A stretch of DNA of 48,462 nucleotides, from contig NZ_CAKZHY010000079.1 in assembly GCF_936928535.1 (NCBI RefSeq), forward strand, positions 1 to 48,462. Direction: 5' to 3'. The stretch comes from an uncultured Bradyrhizobium sp. Its GTDB lineage: Bacteria > Pseudomonadota > Alphaproteobacteria > Rhizobiales > Xanthobacteraceae. The position numbers were made by a program, and so were the translations under genes. The notes beneath the pieces were generated by a model. The model was not told the DNA's origin and searched no databases. It saw nothing but the letters and a program-made list of their open reading frames with translations. Every line of letters begins with the position of its first letter. Within the stretch, counting starts at the first letter, position 1. This document shows positions 33,729-43,091 of the stretch, in pieces.

Positions 33729-35543
33729 ATGCCCGTCCGCCAGCTTCCAGAACAGGTCGTCAACCGCATCGCCGCCGGCGAGGTGGTCGAGCGCCCCGCG
33801 AGCGTGGTCAAGGAACTCGTCGAGAATGCCATCGATGCCGGCGCGAGCCGCATCGACGTCTTCACCGATGGCGGCGGGCGGCGGCGGATCGGCATCACCG
33901 ACGACGGCAGCGGCATGACCGCCAAGGACCTCGCACTCGCCGTCGAGCGCCACGCGACGTCAAAACTCGACGATGAGGATTTGCTTCAGATCCGCACCCT
34001 CGGGTTCCGTGGTGAGGCGTTACCGTCGATCGGGTCGGTCGCGCGTTTGTCGATCACCACGCGGCATGCGAGCGAGCCGCATGCCTGGGCGCTCACCGTC
34101 GAGGGCGGCGAGAAGTCCGAGATCATGCCGGCGGCCCTCGCGCACGGCACCCGCGTCGAGGTCAACGACCTCTTCTACGCGACGCCGGCGCGGCTGAAGT
34201 TTCTGAAGACCGATCGCACCGAGGCCGAAGCGATCCGCGAGGTGGTGCGACGGCTGGCGATGGCAAGGCCTGACATCGCCTTCACGCTTGCGGGCGAAGA
34301 GCGCGCGCCTGTGACCTGGGCCGCCGCGCTGCCCGGCGCGGCCGGACGGCTGACCCGGCTCGGCGACATTCTCGGCGCGGAATTCCGCAGCCACGCTTTT
34401 GAGGTTCACGCCGAGCGCGAAGGCGTCGTCGTGGCGGGCTATGCCGCTGCGCCTGCGCTGACGAAGGCCAACGCGCTCGGGCAGTATCTCTTCGTCAACG
34501 GCCGGCCGGTGCGCGACAAGCTGATCCTGGGCGCGGTGCGCGGCGCCTATGCCGATTATCTGCCGCGCGACCGGCATCCGGTGCTGGCGCTGTTCGTGAC
34601 GCTCGACCCGCGCGAGGTCGACGCCAATGTGCATCCGGCGAAAACCGAAGTGCGCTTCCGCAATGCCGGCCTCGTGCGCGCACTGATCGTGCACGGGCTG
34701 AAGGAAGGTCTCGCGCGCGAAGGACGTCGCACCGCCGCCAATAGTGGCGAGAGCGCCTTGTCCTCGTTCCGCCCCGCCTTCACGCCGCCTCGGCCGGCAA
34801 GCTGGGACTGGCGCACCTCGCCTTCCGCGCCGGTTGCGCCGATGCCGTCATTCGACGGCGCAGCCGCGCCCGCTTTTGCCGAGCGCGCGCAGGCCGCCTT
34901 CGATGTCGGTGCGCCCAGCGCGGACGTGCGGTTCGACCCGCAGCTCGTGACCGATCTCGTCGACCGCCCGCTTGGTGCTGCGCGCACGCAACTGCACGAG
35001 ACCTACATCGTGTCGCAGACCCGCGACGGCCTGATCATCGTCGACCAGCATGCCGCGCATGAGCGCATAGTTTATGAGCGGCTAAAAGCCTCGCTGGCCG
35101 ATAACGGCGTGCAGCGACAGATCCTCTTGATCCCCGAGATCGTCGAGATGGACGAAGCGACGGTGGAACGCCTGCTCGAGCGCGGCGAGGAGCTCGCGTC
35201 CTTCGGTCTTGCGATCGAATCCTTCGGCCCTGGCGCGGTCGCGGTGCGCGAGACGCCCTCGCTGCTCGGCAAGACCAATGCAGGCGGGCTGCTCCGCGAT
35301 CTCTCCGAACACATGGCCGAATGGGACGAGGCGCTGCCACTGGAACGCCGCCTGATGCACGTCGCCGCCACCATGGCCTGCCACGGCTCGGTGCGTGCCG
35401 GCCGCCGGCTGCGGCCGGAGGAGATGAACGCACTGCTCCGCGAGATGGAGGAGACGCCGAACTCCGGCCAGTGCAATCACGGCCGGCCGACCTATGTCGA
35501 GCTGAAGCTCGCCGACGTGGAAAAGCTGTTCGGGCGGCGATGA
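33729..35543 (+). CDS. mutL: DNA mismatch repair protein MutL
   Basis: MutL couples mismatch recognition by MutS to strand removal. The 604-residue protein has the GHKL ATPase motifs ELVENAIDAGA, ITDDGSGMTA and TLGFRGEALPSIGSV in its first 330 residues. A Pro/Ala/Ser-rich linker (about 335-410) and a C-terminal dimerisation domain follow. The latter carries the endonuclease metal motif DQHA-x2-E-x4-E (DQHAAHERIVYE) and the supporting ACHGSVR and CNHGRPT segments. It is therefore predicted to be a nicking MutL, as in species without MutH. The ATG at 33729 is preferred over a TTG at 33717. Confidence 0.97.
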   Translation: MPVRQLPEQVVNRIAAGEVVERPASVVKELVENAIDAGASRIDVFTDGGGRRRIGITDDGSGMTAKDLALAVERHATSKLDDEDLLQIRTLGFRGEALPSIGSVARLSITTRHASEPHAWALTVEGGEKSEIMPAALAHGTRVEVNDLFYATPARLKFLKTDRTEAEAIREVVRRLAMARPDIAFTLAGEERAPVTWAAALPGAAGRLTRLGDILGAEFRSHAFEVHAEREGVVVAGYAAAPALTKANALGQYLFVNGRPVRDKLILGAVRGAYADYLPRDRHPVLALFVTLDPREVDANVHPAKTEVRFRNAGLVRALIVHGLKEGLAREGRRTAANSGESALSSFRPAFTPPRPASWDWRTSPSAPVAPMPSFDGAAAPAFAERAQAAFDVGAPSADVRFDPQLVTDLVDRPLGAARTQLHETYIVSQTRDGLIIVDQHAAHERIVYERLKASLADNGVQRQILLIPEIVEMDEATVERLLERGEELASFGLAIESFGPGAVAVRETPSLLGKTNAGGLLRDLSEHMAEWDEALPLERRLMHVAATMACHGSVRAGRRLRPEEMNALLREMEETPNSGQCNHGRPTYVELKLADVEKLFGRR

Positions 35544-35566
35544 CGGTGCCGTAGGGTGGATTAGCT

Positions 35567-35655
35567 GTAGGGTGGGCAAAGCGAAGCGTGCCCACCACCT
35601 CTCTCGATCATGCAGAGATCGTGGGCACGGCGCGTTGCGCCTTTGCCCACCCTAC
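35567..35655. repeat. Second copy of the GTAGGGTGGGCAAAG palindromic repeat
   Basis: Outer arms GTAGGGTGGGCAAAGCGAAG and CTTTGCCCACCCTAC match the element at 2800-2888. The inner arm ATCGTGGGCACG is also shared, while the central loop differs. A partial extra GTAGGGTGGA precedes it at 35551. It separates the converging mutL and rsmD genes. Confidence 0.85.
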
Positions 35656-36206
35656 GAGAGCTTCAGAAACACAAATTCCGTATCGTCATACGCCCGCCGC
35701 TCGAGTTCCTCATAGCCTTCCGGCGTCACGAACTGCGCGGCCTTCGCTTCTTCCACCACGAGCAATGCGCCCGATGTCAGCCAGCCGCCGTCGCGCAAGC
35801 TCGCCAGCGCCTTCTCCGCGAGACCCTTGCCATAGGGCGGGTCGAGGAACACCAGCGAAAACGGCTCGACGGGATGCGCGGGGCCGAGGTCGGTCGCGTC
35901 GCGGCGATAGACTTTTGTCACGCCGCCGAGGCCAAGCGACTCCACATTATTGCGCAGCAGCGCCCGCGCCTCGGCACCGTTGTCGACGAACAGCGTGAAT
36001 CTCGCGCCGCGCGAGGACGCCTCGATGCCGAGCGCGCCGGTGCCGGCAAAAAGATCGAGCACGCGCGCGTCCTCGATCGGATTGTCATAGGCATGCACGA
36101 GGATGTTGAACACGGACTCGCGCAGGCGATCCGCCGTGGGACGGATGTCACGCGAAGACGGTGAGGCGAGATTGCGCCCCTTCAAGCGACCGCCGACGAC
36201 GCGCAT
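35652..36206 (-). CDS. rsmD: 16S rRNA (guanine-966-N2)-methyltransferase
   Basis: RsmD methylates G966 of 16S rRNA. The 184-residue protein starts MRVVGGRLKGRNL and has RPTADRLRESVFNIL, the SAM-binding LDLFAGTGALGIEASSRG and the catalytic FLDPPYGKGL motif, all standard for the family. It starts one base after the pseudouridine synthase stop codon on the same strand, so the two are one operon for rRNA modification. The stop codon lies in the end of the palindromic repeat. Confidence 0.95.
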   Translation of the reverse strand: MRVVGGRLKGRNLASPSSRDIRPTADRLRESVFNILVHAYDNPIEDARVLDLFAGTGALGIEASSRGARFTLFVDNGAEARALLRNNVESLGLGGVTKVYRRDATDLGPAHPVEPFSLVFLDPPYGKGLAEKALASLRDGGWLTSGALLVVEEAKAAQFVTPEGYEELERRAYDDTEFVFLKLS

Positions 36207-36207
36207 G

Positions 36208-38217
36208 CTATTCGTCCCGCGGCGCCAGGTCGCGCTTGCCGTGATAGCCACGCTTGGCACGGCGCGGCGGGCCGTAGCCATTGGCCTCTTCCTCGTTGCG
36301 CTCGCGCGCCTCTTCGCTGCCGGTGCGCTGCACCAGCACGCGGCGGCCCTTACGATCGGCGATCACCTCGCGCTTGGACGTCTTCGCGGACGCATCGCCC
36401 TCGGAGGATTTCTTCGGCACGTCGAACTGCGCGCCCGATTTCTCGATCACCTTGTCACCGAGCTGATCGCGCAGCACGCGCGCGCGAACCTCTTCGACCT
36501 GGCCTTCGGGCACTTCGCCGAGCTGGAACGGGCCGTAGGAAACGCGGATCAGCCTGTTCACCTCGAGGCCGAGATGGGCGCAGACGTTGCGTACCTCGCG
36601 ATTCTTGCCTTCGCGGATCGCGAACACCAGCCAGACATTGGCGCCCTGGTCGCGCTCCAGCGTCGCCTCGATCGGCCCGTACTTCACGCCATCGACCTCG
36701 ATGCCTTCCTTGAGCTGATCGAGTTGCGCCTGGGTGACGTCGCCATGGGCGCGCACACGATAGCGGCGCAGCCAGCCGGTGTCAGGCAATTCGAGCGTGC
36801 GCGCGAGACCACCATCATTGGTGAGCAGCAAGAGGCCCTCGGTGTTGAAGTCGAGCCGGCCGATCGAAATCAGCCGCGGCAGGCCTTCGGGAAGATTGTC
36901 GAACACGGTCGGACGGCCCTCGGGGTCGTCATGCGTCGTCATCAGCCCGCGCGGCTTGTGATAGAGGAACAACCGCGTGCGCTCGCGCTCCGGCAACGGC
37001 TTGCCGTCGACCAGAACGACGTCATTCGCAGTGATGTCGAGCGCCGGCGAGTTGATCACGCGGCCGTTGACGGTGACGCGACCCTGCGTGACCATCTCTT
37101 CGGCGTCGCGGCGCGAGGCTAGGCCTGCGCGCGCCAGCGCCTTGGCGATGCGTTCGCCGGCCTTCTTCGGCTTCGGCGCCTCTTCCCGGCGCGGCCGTCC
37201 TTCGAAATCACGATTGCGCTCGCGATAGGCACCGCGGCCGCCGAAGGCCGGACGCTTCTCGAAGATGCGGCTGTCGTCCTCGTTGTCGCGGCGTGGACGG
37301 TCGCCGAAACGGCCTTCGCTGCGCGGATGCTCGTGCCAGTCGGAGCGACCCTCGGAGCGCTCGCGCGGACGATCGAATCTGGGACGATCGCCGCCACGCC
37401 CGCCGCGCTCACCATCGCCATCGCGACGGGGCCGATCGAATTTTGGACGATCACGGAACGGACGATCACCGGAGGCGCGATCGTCGCGCGAGCGCGAAAA
37501 GCGCGGCCGATCGTCGCCGCCCTCGCGCTTCTGCCAAGGTTTGTCCTCGCCGCGATCGCGGCCACCGAAATCCTTGCGCGGACCTTTGCTGAAATCCTTG
37601 CGAGGCGGACGGTCACCATGCGGACGATCGTCGCGCTTCTGCCACGGCTTGGAATCGCTGCGCTCGCCGCGATCGCGCGAAAACTTCCGCTCGCCGTCGA
37701 ACTTGCGTTCCGGACGGTCGCCACGCGGCGCATAGGGCCGCTTGTCACCGGACTTCTTGTCGCCGAAGCGACCGGCGGGACGTGCATCGTCGCGATCGCG
37801 GCTGCGCGGCGGACGGTCGTCGCGACCATAGGACGGACGATCCCCGCGCGGCTTGAAAGAGCGCTTCTCGCCATCGCGCGCGCCGCGATCGGAGAAGGGG
37901 CGGTCGCCGCGCGGCTTGAAGCTGCGCTCGCCACGGCCCTCACCCGCACGATCGTCGCGCTTGAAGCGGGGACGGTCGGAGAAATCGCGGCGCGGGGCAT
38001 CGCCCTCCTCGCGGCGGCGGAAGGGGCGGCTATCGCGGTCGCCGCGGGGCGGGCGGCTGTCGCGATCGCCCCTGCCCTCACCCTTGGCCTCGAAGCCGCG
38101 CTTGGCGAATTTCTTGTCGGGACCGCGGGGCTTGCCGCTGCGGCCACCCTTTGATGGGCCCTTGGGGGGGCCTCGCCGGCCGCGGGAATCGTTGTCTTTG
38201 TCGCTGTCGCGAGGCAT
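36208..38217 (-). CDS. RluB-type 23S rRNA pseudouridine synthase with long R/D/G-rich N-terminus
   Basis: This 669-residue protein has two unlike halves. Residues 1 to about 345 are a low-complexity region of Arg, Asp, Gly, Lys and Pro with recurring short units such as RGDRP, DDRP and RPRFDRP. It is surely disordered and likely binds RNA. From about 349 there is an S4 RNA-binding domain (ERIAKALARAGLASRRDAEEMV) and an RsuA/RluB/RluE-type catalytic domain with the nucleophile Asp at about 456 in GRLDFNTEGLLLLTNDG. The C-terminal 70 residues are again basic. The E. coli RluB homologue modifies U2605. Translated with rsmD just downstream. Confidence 0.93.
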   Translation of the reverse strand: MPRDSDKDNDSRGRRGPPKGPSKGGRSGKPRGPDKKFAKRGFEAKGEGRGDRDSRPPRGDRDSRPFRRREEGDAPRRDFSDRPRFKRDDRAGEGRGERSFKPRGDRPFSDRGARDGEKRSFKPRGDRPSYGRDDRPPRSRDRDDARPAGRFGDKKSGDKRPYAPRGDRPERKFDGERKFSRDRGERSDSKPWQKRDDRPHGDRPPRKDFSKGPRKDFGGRDRGEDKPWQKREGGDDRPRFSRSRDDRASGDRPFRDRPKFDRPRRDGDGERGGRGGDRPRFDRPRERSEGRSDWHEHPRSEGRFGDRPRRDNEDDSRIFEKRPAFGGRGAYRERNRDFEGRPRREEAPKPKKAGERIAKALARAGLASRRDAEEMVTQGRVTVNGRVINSPALDITANDVVLVDGKPLPERERTRLFLYHKPRGLMTTHDDPEGRPTVFDNLPEGLPRLISIGRLDFNTEGLLLLTNDGGLARTLELPDTGWLRRYRVRAHGDVTQAQLDQLKEGIEVDGVKYGPIEATLERDQGANVWLVFAIREGKNREVRNVCAHLGLEVNRLIRVSYGPFQLGEVPEGQVEEVRARVLRDQLGDKVIEKSGAQFDVPKKSSEGDASAKTSKREVIADRKGRRVLVQRTGSEEARERNEEEANGYGPPRRAKRGYHGKRDLAPRDE

Positions 38218-38337
38218 GAATAATCTCACTCAGGGGGTGGCCGTTAAGCATTATGCGCGCTCGTTCCGAGCCGCATGCTCAGGCAAATTAGGTAAAGCAC
38301 TTCTGCTGAAGGCGCAGCTACTAGCAGGTTTCTTCGG

Positions 38338-38796
38338 ATGATACGAGGCTTGAAAGCCCCCTCTTTCATGGATTTGGCGCTCAAAACGGCCCAAAATGCC
38401 GGAAAGGCGGGCGAAGTTCCGATCGGCTGCGTGGTGGTCCGCAATTACGAGGTCATCGCCACCGCCGCTAACCGGACGCTGACCGATTACGACCCCACCG
38501 GCCACGCCGAGATCGTGGCGCTGCGCGAGGCCGCGAAGAAGATCGGCAGCGAGCGCCTGGTCGACTGCGACCTCTACGTGACGCTGGAGCCCTGCACCAT
38601 GTGTGCGGGCGCGATCTCCTTTGCAAGGGTCCGCCGGCTCTATTACGGCGCGGCCGACCCCAAGGGCGGCGCGGTGGAGTCGGGCGTGCGGTTCTTTGCT
38701 TCGCCGACCTGCCACCACGCGCCCGAGGTCTATTCCGGGGTCGGCGAGAGCGAGGCGGCGCGGCTGCTCAAGGAGTTCTTTCGCGAGCGGCGCTAG
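38338..38796 (+). CDS. tadA: tRNA-specific adenosine deaminase
   Basis: TadA deaminates A34 of tRNA-Arg(ACG) to inosine. The 152-residue zinc enzyme has the HAE motif ([12 protein letters not shown], with the catalytic Glu) and PCxxC zinc ligands ([13 protein letters not shown]). The conserved [15 protein letters not shown] loop is also present. The length is usual. The gene diverges from the pseudouridine synthase and converges on the dehalogenase-like gene, overlapping its end by four bases. The ATG at 38368 is a possible alternative start. Confidence 0.95.
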   Translation: MIRGLKAPSFMDLALKTAQNAGKAGEVPIGCVVVRNYEVIATAANRTLTDYDPTGHAEIVALREAAKKIGSERLVDCDLYVTLEPCTMCAGAISFARVRRLYYGAADPKGGAVESGVRFFASPTCHHAPEVYSGVGESEAARLLKEFFRERR

Positions 38797-39698
38797 CTGC
38801 CGGCGAAGAACGCGCGCAGCGCCTGCGCGGTGACGTCGGGGTTCTCCTCGGTGAGGAAGTGGCCGGAATCGACGGGCTGGCCTTCGACATTGGTGGCCCA
38901 TTGCTTCCAGACGTCTAAAGGCGTCGCGGCGGCCTGGGCGATGCCGACGCCGCCCCACAGCGCCAGCATGGGCACGGTGATCTTCTTGCCCGAGTCGAAA
39001 TCGGCCTTGTCGAGGTCGTAGTCGATATAGGCGCCGGCGCGGTAGTCCTCGCACATCGCGTGGACGCGGGCGGGATCGCGGAACGGGGCGATGTAGTGTT
39101 CGAGCGCGCGCGGATCGATCGCGTCCAGATTCTTCGACTTGGTCTGGCTCGCCATCTTGAAGCGCAGGAAGAATTCGCCGTTGCTGGATATCAGCGTCTC
39201 CGGCAGCGGCGCGGGCTGGGCGAGGAACGTCCAGTGATAGATCTTCAGCGCATAGGCGCGGTTCATGCGCTCCCAGTAATTATAGGTCGGCAGGATATCG
39301 AGCACGGCGAGCTTCGAGAGCCGGCCCGGATGATCGAGCGCGAGCCGATACGACACGCGGCCGCCGCGGTCGTGGCCGGCGAGCGCGAAGTGGACGTGGC
39401 CGAGCTTCTCCATCATCTCGACCATGGCCTTGGCCATCGCGCGCTTGCTGTAGGGCATGTGCAGCGCGTCGCTCTCGGGCATGTCGGACCAGCCATAGCC
39501 CGGCAGGTCGGCGATGATCAGCGTGAACTGGGAGGCCAACTCAGGCGCGACGCGGTGCCACATCACATGCGTCTCGGAGAAGCCGTGCAGCAGCAGCAGC
39601 GGCGGGCCCTTGCCGCCGACGCGGGCGAAGATGCGGCCGAACGAGGTGTTGATCCATTCGGAGGCAAAACCAGGGTAGAGGTCGGCGAGATCGGACAT
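38793..39698 (-). CDS. Haloacetate (fluoroacetate) dehalogenase family alpha/beta hydrolase
   Basis: This 301-residue protein closely resembles fluoroacetate dehalogenase of Rhodopseudomonas palustris (RPA1163). The catalytic residues fall at the same numbers as in that enzyme: nucleophile Asp110 with Arg111 and Arg114 (GHDRGGR), Asp134, His280 (SGHF), and the halide-binding His155, Trp156 and Tyr219. The enzyme displaces fluoride from fluoroacetate to give glycolate; the homology comparison is from memory. The oxyanion motif LLHGF is present. No transporter or regulator gene lies beside it. Its stop overlaps the end of tadA. Activity on fluoro- versus chloroacetate cannot be told. Confidence 0.9.
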   Translation of the reverse strand: MSDLADLYPGFASEWINTSFGRIFARVGGKGPPLLLLHGFSETHVMWHRVAPELASQFTLIIADLPGYGWSDMPESDALHMPYSKRAMAKAMVEMMEKLGHVHFALAGHDRGGRVSYRLALDHPGRLSKLAVLDILPTYNYWERMNRAYALKIYHWTFLAQPAPLPETLISSNGEFFLRFKMASQTKSKNLDAIDPRALEHYIAPFRDPARVHAMCEDYRAGAYIDYDLDKADFDSGKKITVPMLALWGGVGIAQAAATPLDVWKQWATNVEGQPVDSGHFLTEENPDVTAQALRAFFAGS

Positions 39699-39855
39699 CT
39701 TGTTGCATCCTTGTCAGTCGCGAGGGGCCTTCGACCCAAAAGTCGAAAACAACCCCATGCACAGTAGCGGTATTATCAGCGGGGTGGCTAAGCCCAACAG
39801 CTGATTGTGCATTTCTGGGATGTCGATGTGGCGGCGCGAAGGCGATGCCCAAACC

Positions 39856-39897
39856 TCGAGATTCCGGATCGGCGCGTGCGCGCCGTCCGGAATGACG
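39856..39897. repeat. Palindromic repeat (GATTCCGG ... CCGGAATGAC)
   Basis: A short version of the 12552-12630 family: arms ATTCCGG and CCGGAAT flank a GCGCGTGCGCGC centre. It lies just past the purD stop codon and may fold at the end of that transcript. Confidence 0.75.
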
Positions 39898-39910
39898 GCT
39901 CAGCCCTTGA

Positions 39911-41194
39911 CTAGTTCTTGGCCTTCTCGGCCTCGACCGCCTGCCAGCCGATGTCGCGGCGGCAGAAGCCTTCCGGCCATCGGATGCGGTCGACGGCCTG
40001 ATAGGCGCGCGCCTGCGCTTCGGTCACATCAGCGCCCAGCGCGCAGACATTGAGCACGCGGCCGCCATTGGCGAGGATGGCGCCGTCCTTCGCCACCGTG
40101 CCGGCGTGGAAGATCTCGACGGTGTCGACCTTGGCCGCGTCATCGAGCCCCTCGATCCGCGTGCCCTTCTGGTAATCGCCGGGATAGCCCTTCGCGGCCA
40201 TCACCACCGTGATCGCGGATTCCGGATACCAGCGCAGGTCGAAATTCTTCAGCTGGCCGTCGCAGGACGCCAGCAACGCCGGCACGATGTCGCTCATCAT
40301 GCGCAGCATCAGCACCTGGCATTCGGGGTCGCCGAAGCGGACGTTGAACTCGAACAGCTTTGGGCCCTGCGTCGTCAGCATGATCCCCGCATAGAGAATG
40401 CCGCGGAACGGCGTGCCGCGCTTTTTCATCCCCGCGACTGTCGGCAGGATGATCTTGGCCATGATCGCGTCGTGGACGGCAGGCGTCACCAGCGGCGTCG
40501 GCGAATAGGCGCCCATGCCGCCGGTGTTCGGGCCGACGTCGTGGTCGAACACGCGCTTGTGGTCCTGCGCGGAGGCGAGCGGAATGGCGGTCTCCCCGTC
40601 GCACAGCGCGAAGAAGCTGATCTCGCGGCCCGGCAGAAACTCCTCGATCACGACTTCAGCGCCGGCTTCGCCAAACGCGCCCTCGAACATCATGGCGATG
40701 GCGTCCTCCGCCTCGCGCACCGACTTCGCGACGACGACGCCCTTCCCGGCGGCAAGCCCGTCGGCCTTCACGACGATCGGCGCGCCCTGGCTGTGCACGT
40801 AAGCGAGCGCATCATCAGCGTTGGTGAATCGCTTGTAGGCGCCCGTGGGAATGCCGAACTCGGTGCACAGCGCCTTGGTAAAGCCCTTGGAGCTTTCGAG
40901 CTGGGCCGGGATTTTGTTGGGCCCGAACGCCTTGATGCCGGCGGCGGTGAGATCATCGACGATGCCGGCCGCCAGCGGCGTCTCCGGGCCGACCACGACG
41001 AGCTCGACCGCGTTTGTCCTGCAGAAGTCGATCACGGCCGCATGGTCGGCGACATCGAGCGCCACGCATTCCGCCTCGCGCGCGATGCCGGCATTGCCGG
41101 GCGCGCACCAGAGTTTGGTCACCAGGGGGGAGGCTGCGATCTTCCACGCCAGGGCATGTTCGCGGCCGCCGGAACCAAGCAGGAGAATGTGCAT
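39911..41194 (-). CDS. purD: Phosphoribosylamine-glycine ligase
   Basis: PurD joins glycine to 5-phosphoribosylamine with ATP, the second step of purine synthesis. The 427-residue protein begins [19 protein letters not shown]. It has the N-terminal Rossmann-like domain with [17 protein letters not shown] and the ATP-grasp domain with [44 protein letters not shown] and the metal-binding [14 protein letters not shown]. The long upstream open frame to 41371 runs through repeat DNA and is not part of the gene. Its upstream neighbour is the accessory patch. Confidence 0.97.
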   Translation of the reverse strand: MHILLLGSGGREHALAWKIAASPLVTKLWCAPGNAGIAREAECVALDVADHAAVIDFCRTNAVELVVVGPETPLAAGIVDDLTAAGIKAFGPNKIPAQLESSKGFTKALCTEFGIPTGAYKRFTNADDALAYVHSQGAPIVVKADGLAAGKGVVVAKSVREAEDAIAMMFEGAFGEAGAEVVIEEFLPGREISFFALCDGETAIPLASAQDHKRVFDHDVGPNTGGMGAYSPTPLVTPAVHDAIMAKIILPTVAGMKKRGTPFRGILYAGIMLTTQGPKLFEFNVRFGDPECQVLMLRMMSDIVPALLASCDGQLKNFDLRWYPESAITVVMAAKGYPGDYQKGTRIEGLDDAAKVDTVEIFHAGTVAKDGAILANGGRVLNVCALGADVTEAQARAYQAVDRIRWPEGFCRRDIGWQAVEAEKAKN

Positions 41195-41547
41195 CGAAGG
41201 CTCGAAATGAGGGGTTTTGCTAGGGCCGGAGGTCGCACGAATCGGTGTGGGGCTCAAGGGGAAACGGCCTACGCTCCGCGTCATTCCGGGGCGCAGCGAA
41301 GCTCCTCTGCCCCTCCTGTCAGGGTCCTTCAAAGGGCCGCATGCGCGGGACCGCGCAACCGCGCCGTGCAAACATATTTGCAGCTCATCATATCGCGTCG
41401 AATTATGTGCCGATTCGCACAGAAGTGGCGACTCTGGGTGCCTAGCACATCGACAAAATGGGCCTTGTGCTCAGCCATTGCCGTTGCCGGTGGAAGCTCC
41501 CATCTATCGCTGGTTGCGACACCATTTCATACTTCTCGTGATGGTCC
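41195..41547. other. Gap upstream of purD, boundary of the accessory patch
   Basis: No gene is seen. It must hold the purD promoter (minus strand). A half copy of the GTCATTCCGG repeat lies at about 41279-41320. From about 41385 the base composition becomes richer in A+T and remains so through about 43970, which marks the edge of the atypical segment. Confidence 0.6.
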
Positions 41548-42792
41548 ATGCCACGAAAAAGCGAACCTCCTTTCGTTTCAGAAGCACGTGTACGATTGAC
41601 GCAAGCAAAAAAGCGCGTCGTGCGTCAGCAGCTCCGCGTTGAAAGAATGTCCGCAGCAGCACCGAACCGCGTTCGCGCCCAAGTGCTGCTCAAAGAGTTG
41701 CGGCGACGCGTATACAGGGCCGCCGGATATTTACGGATGGTTGAAGGCTGGTGGCGAAAGCACCGCCGGAGCAAGTTCCCGCGTGACATCAAGAATCGAT
41801 TCGCCGGTCCGCCAAAGGCGCGCGAAACCGTGGATCAGCGGAAAGCGCGATGGGATCGGAGTGTTCGCACCTTCCTTGACAAACAGTATGCGGCAGCGCC
41901 GCATTACAAGTCGTGCGTTCTCCTAGCGTGGGAGAAATTTCTTGCCCTCAATTTGGCGTCCGAGCACTTCGTCACAGAACTGGTAAGCGGCAACAAGGCC
42001 AGAATTTTGCAGCGAGTATGGGAAATGATGGTAGCGCGCCATCTCGATGCGCTCGGCCTCAAGATCACAACTGCTTCCAAAGGGCCGGACTTCAGGTTCG
42101 AGCACGAAGGCAGGGTCTATTGGATTGAGGCGGTTTCGCCAGAGCCCATGGGAGTACCCGAAGACTATCTAGAGTTTCCGAAGCCCGGCGAATTCAAGGT
42201 TGGGGACGTGCCGCATGAGGAAGTGCGGCGACGGTGGATTGCCGCCATCGATGAGAAAGCGAAGAAGCTAAAGAAATATCGTGCCAAGAGCATTGTTGGA
42301 AGGAATGATGCATACATCATTGCTGTAAATGGCTGTCAGCTTGGTGCGCTTCCCATTCATCACGGTCTCTCTGGGCTCCCCTATGCCGTAGAAGCGGTCT
42401 ATCCGGCGGGCCCTGTTTCAGTCCCCGTCGAAAAGGCGACCGGTGCGTTTGGAAAACCGTATATTGGGACCCAATGGTCTATAAACAGCGCCAATGGAAG
42501 CCCGGTACCAACCTCGATGTTCGTTAACAAGGAGCACGCCGGGGTTTCCGCTATCATCGCGTCGACTTCCGACCGCTCTGAAGATCCCATCTTGCCACTC
42601 GATGTTGTGCACAACAATTTTGCAGAGGTGCCGGTTGGACGCGGCCTATTGGGCATAAAGTCGAATGAATGGGTACCGTCTCCCGACGGCAATGGAGGCA
42701 TCAACGTAACAAAGGTTAAACCCGAGCCCAACATGTCAGCCGGAGAGGCGGAAGCCAGCGCGACAAGAACAGAAGTTTTTCCTCCGGCATGA
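41548..42792 (+). CDS. Uncharacterised protein with possible PD-(D/E)XK nuclease-like core
   Basis: No family name is certain for this 414-residue protein. Residues 10-80 are strongly basic helices (KKRVVRQQLRVERM, LLKELRRRVYRAAG). A middle segment reads VWEMMVARHLDALG, then GPDFRFEHEGRVYWIEAV and later IDEKAKKLKKY. A helix Glu (159), Asp181 after Pro, and Glu194 in a following strand are arranged like the PD-(D/E)XK nuclease core, but Ala replaces the usual first Lys; Lys237 or Lys239 might substitute. The C-terminal 170 residues are unassigned. Codon use is less G+C-rich than neighbouring genes, which suggests transfer. Function is unknown; a nuclease role is inference. Confidence 0.7.
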   Translation: MPRKSEPPFVSEARVRLTQAKKRVVRQQLRVERMSAAAPNRVRAQVLLKELRRRVYRAAGYLRMVEGWWRKHRRSKFPRDIKNRFAGPPKARETVDQRKARWDRSVRTFLDKQYAAAPHYKSCVLLAWEKFLALNLASEHFVTELVSGNKARILQRVWEMMVARHLDALGLKITTASKGPDFRFEHEGRVYWIEAVSPEPMGVPEDYLEFPKPGEFKVGDVPHEEVRRRWIAAIDEKAKKLKKYRAKSIVGRNDAYIIAVNGCQLGALPIHHGLSGLPYAVEAVYPAGPVSVPVEKATGAFGKPYIGTQWSINSANGSPVPTSMFVNKEHAGVSAIIASTSDRSEDPILPLDVVHNNFAEVPVGRGLLGIKSNEWVPSPDGNGGINVTKVKPEPNMSAGEAEASATRTEVFPPA

Positions 42793-42820
42793 CCCGGAAA
42801 TTGCGGTGGTGGTGCTTGCC

Positions 42821-42838
42821 AGCACTGTCACCGTAATC
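42821..42838 (-). repeat. RAYT-associated motif copy A
   Basis: On the minus strand it reads GATTACGGTGACAGTGCT. The core ATTACGGTGACAGTGC is identical in three places in this patch and is typical of sequence found beside REP-associated (Y1) transposase genes. It lies 28 bases after the nuclease-like gene. Confidence 0.7.
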
Positions 42839-43011
42839 TTATCGCTTAAGGCCGTGGTTAAATTGCTCGACTATGACAGCTGCCGAAGGAACCTCGCAAT
42901 TTCTTCGTCAATCTCGGTGCTTTTGACCAAGGTAATCCCGTCGTCCTGCCACAGGTCATCCTCAAAATGCCTGTCACTGAAATTATCGTGTCTCACTTCA
43001 GGGGTGCAGTC

Positions 43012-43030
43012 CAGCACTGTCACCGTAATC
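43012..43030 (-). repeat. RAYT-associated motif copy B
   Basis: The same ATTACGGTGACAGTGC core on the minus strand, here inside a longer dyad with GTGCAG and CTGCAC at its two ends (about 43005-43040). It lies about 60 bases before the membrane protein gene. Confidence 0.7.
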
Positions 43031-43091
43031 CCGTCTGCACAGGAACTGACAGCTCGGTAGACAGATCAGGTCTCGCGCAAAGTAGAGCATC

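Noticed and set aside
37119..38154. Long Ala/Arg-rich frames on both strands within the pseudouridine synthase tail
   Set aside because: They are other-frame readings of the repetitive Arg/Asp/Gly coding region. Only the minus frame joined to the S4 and catalytic domains is supported.
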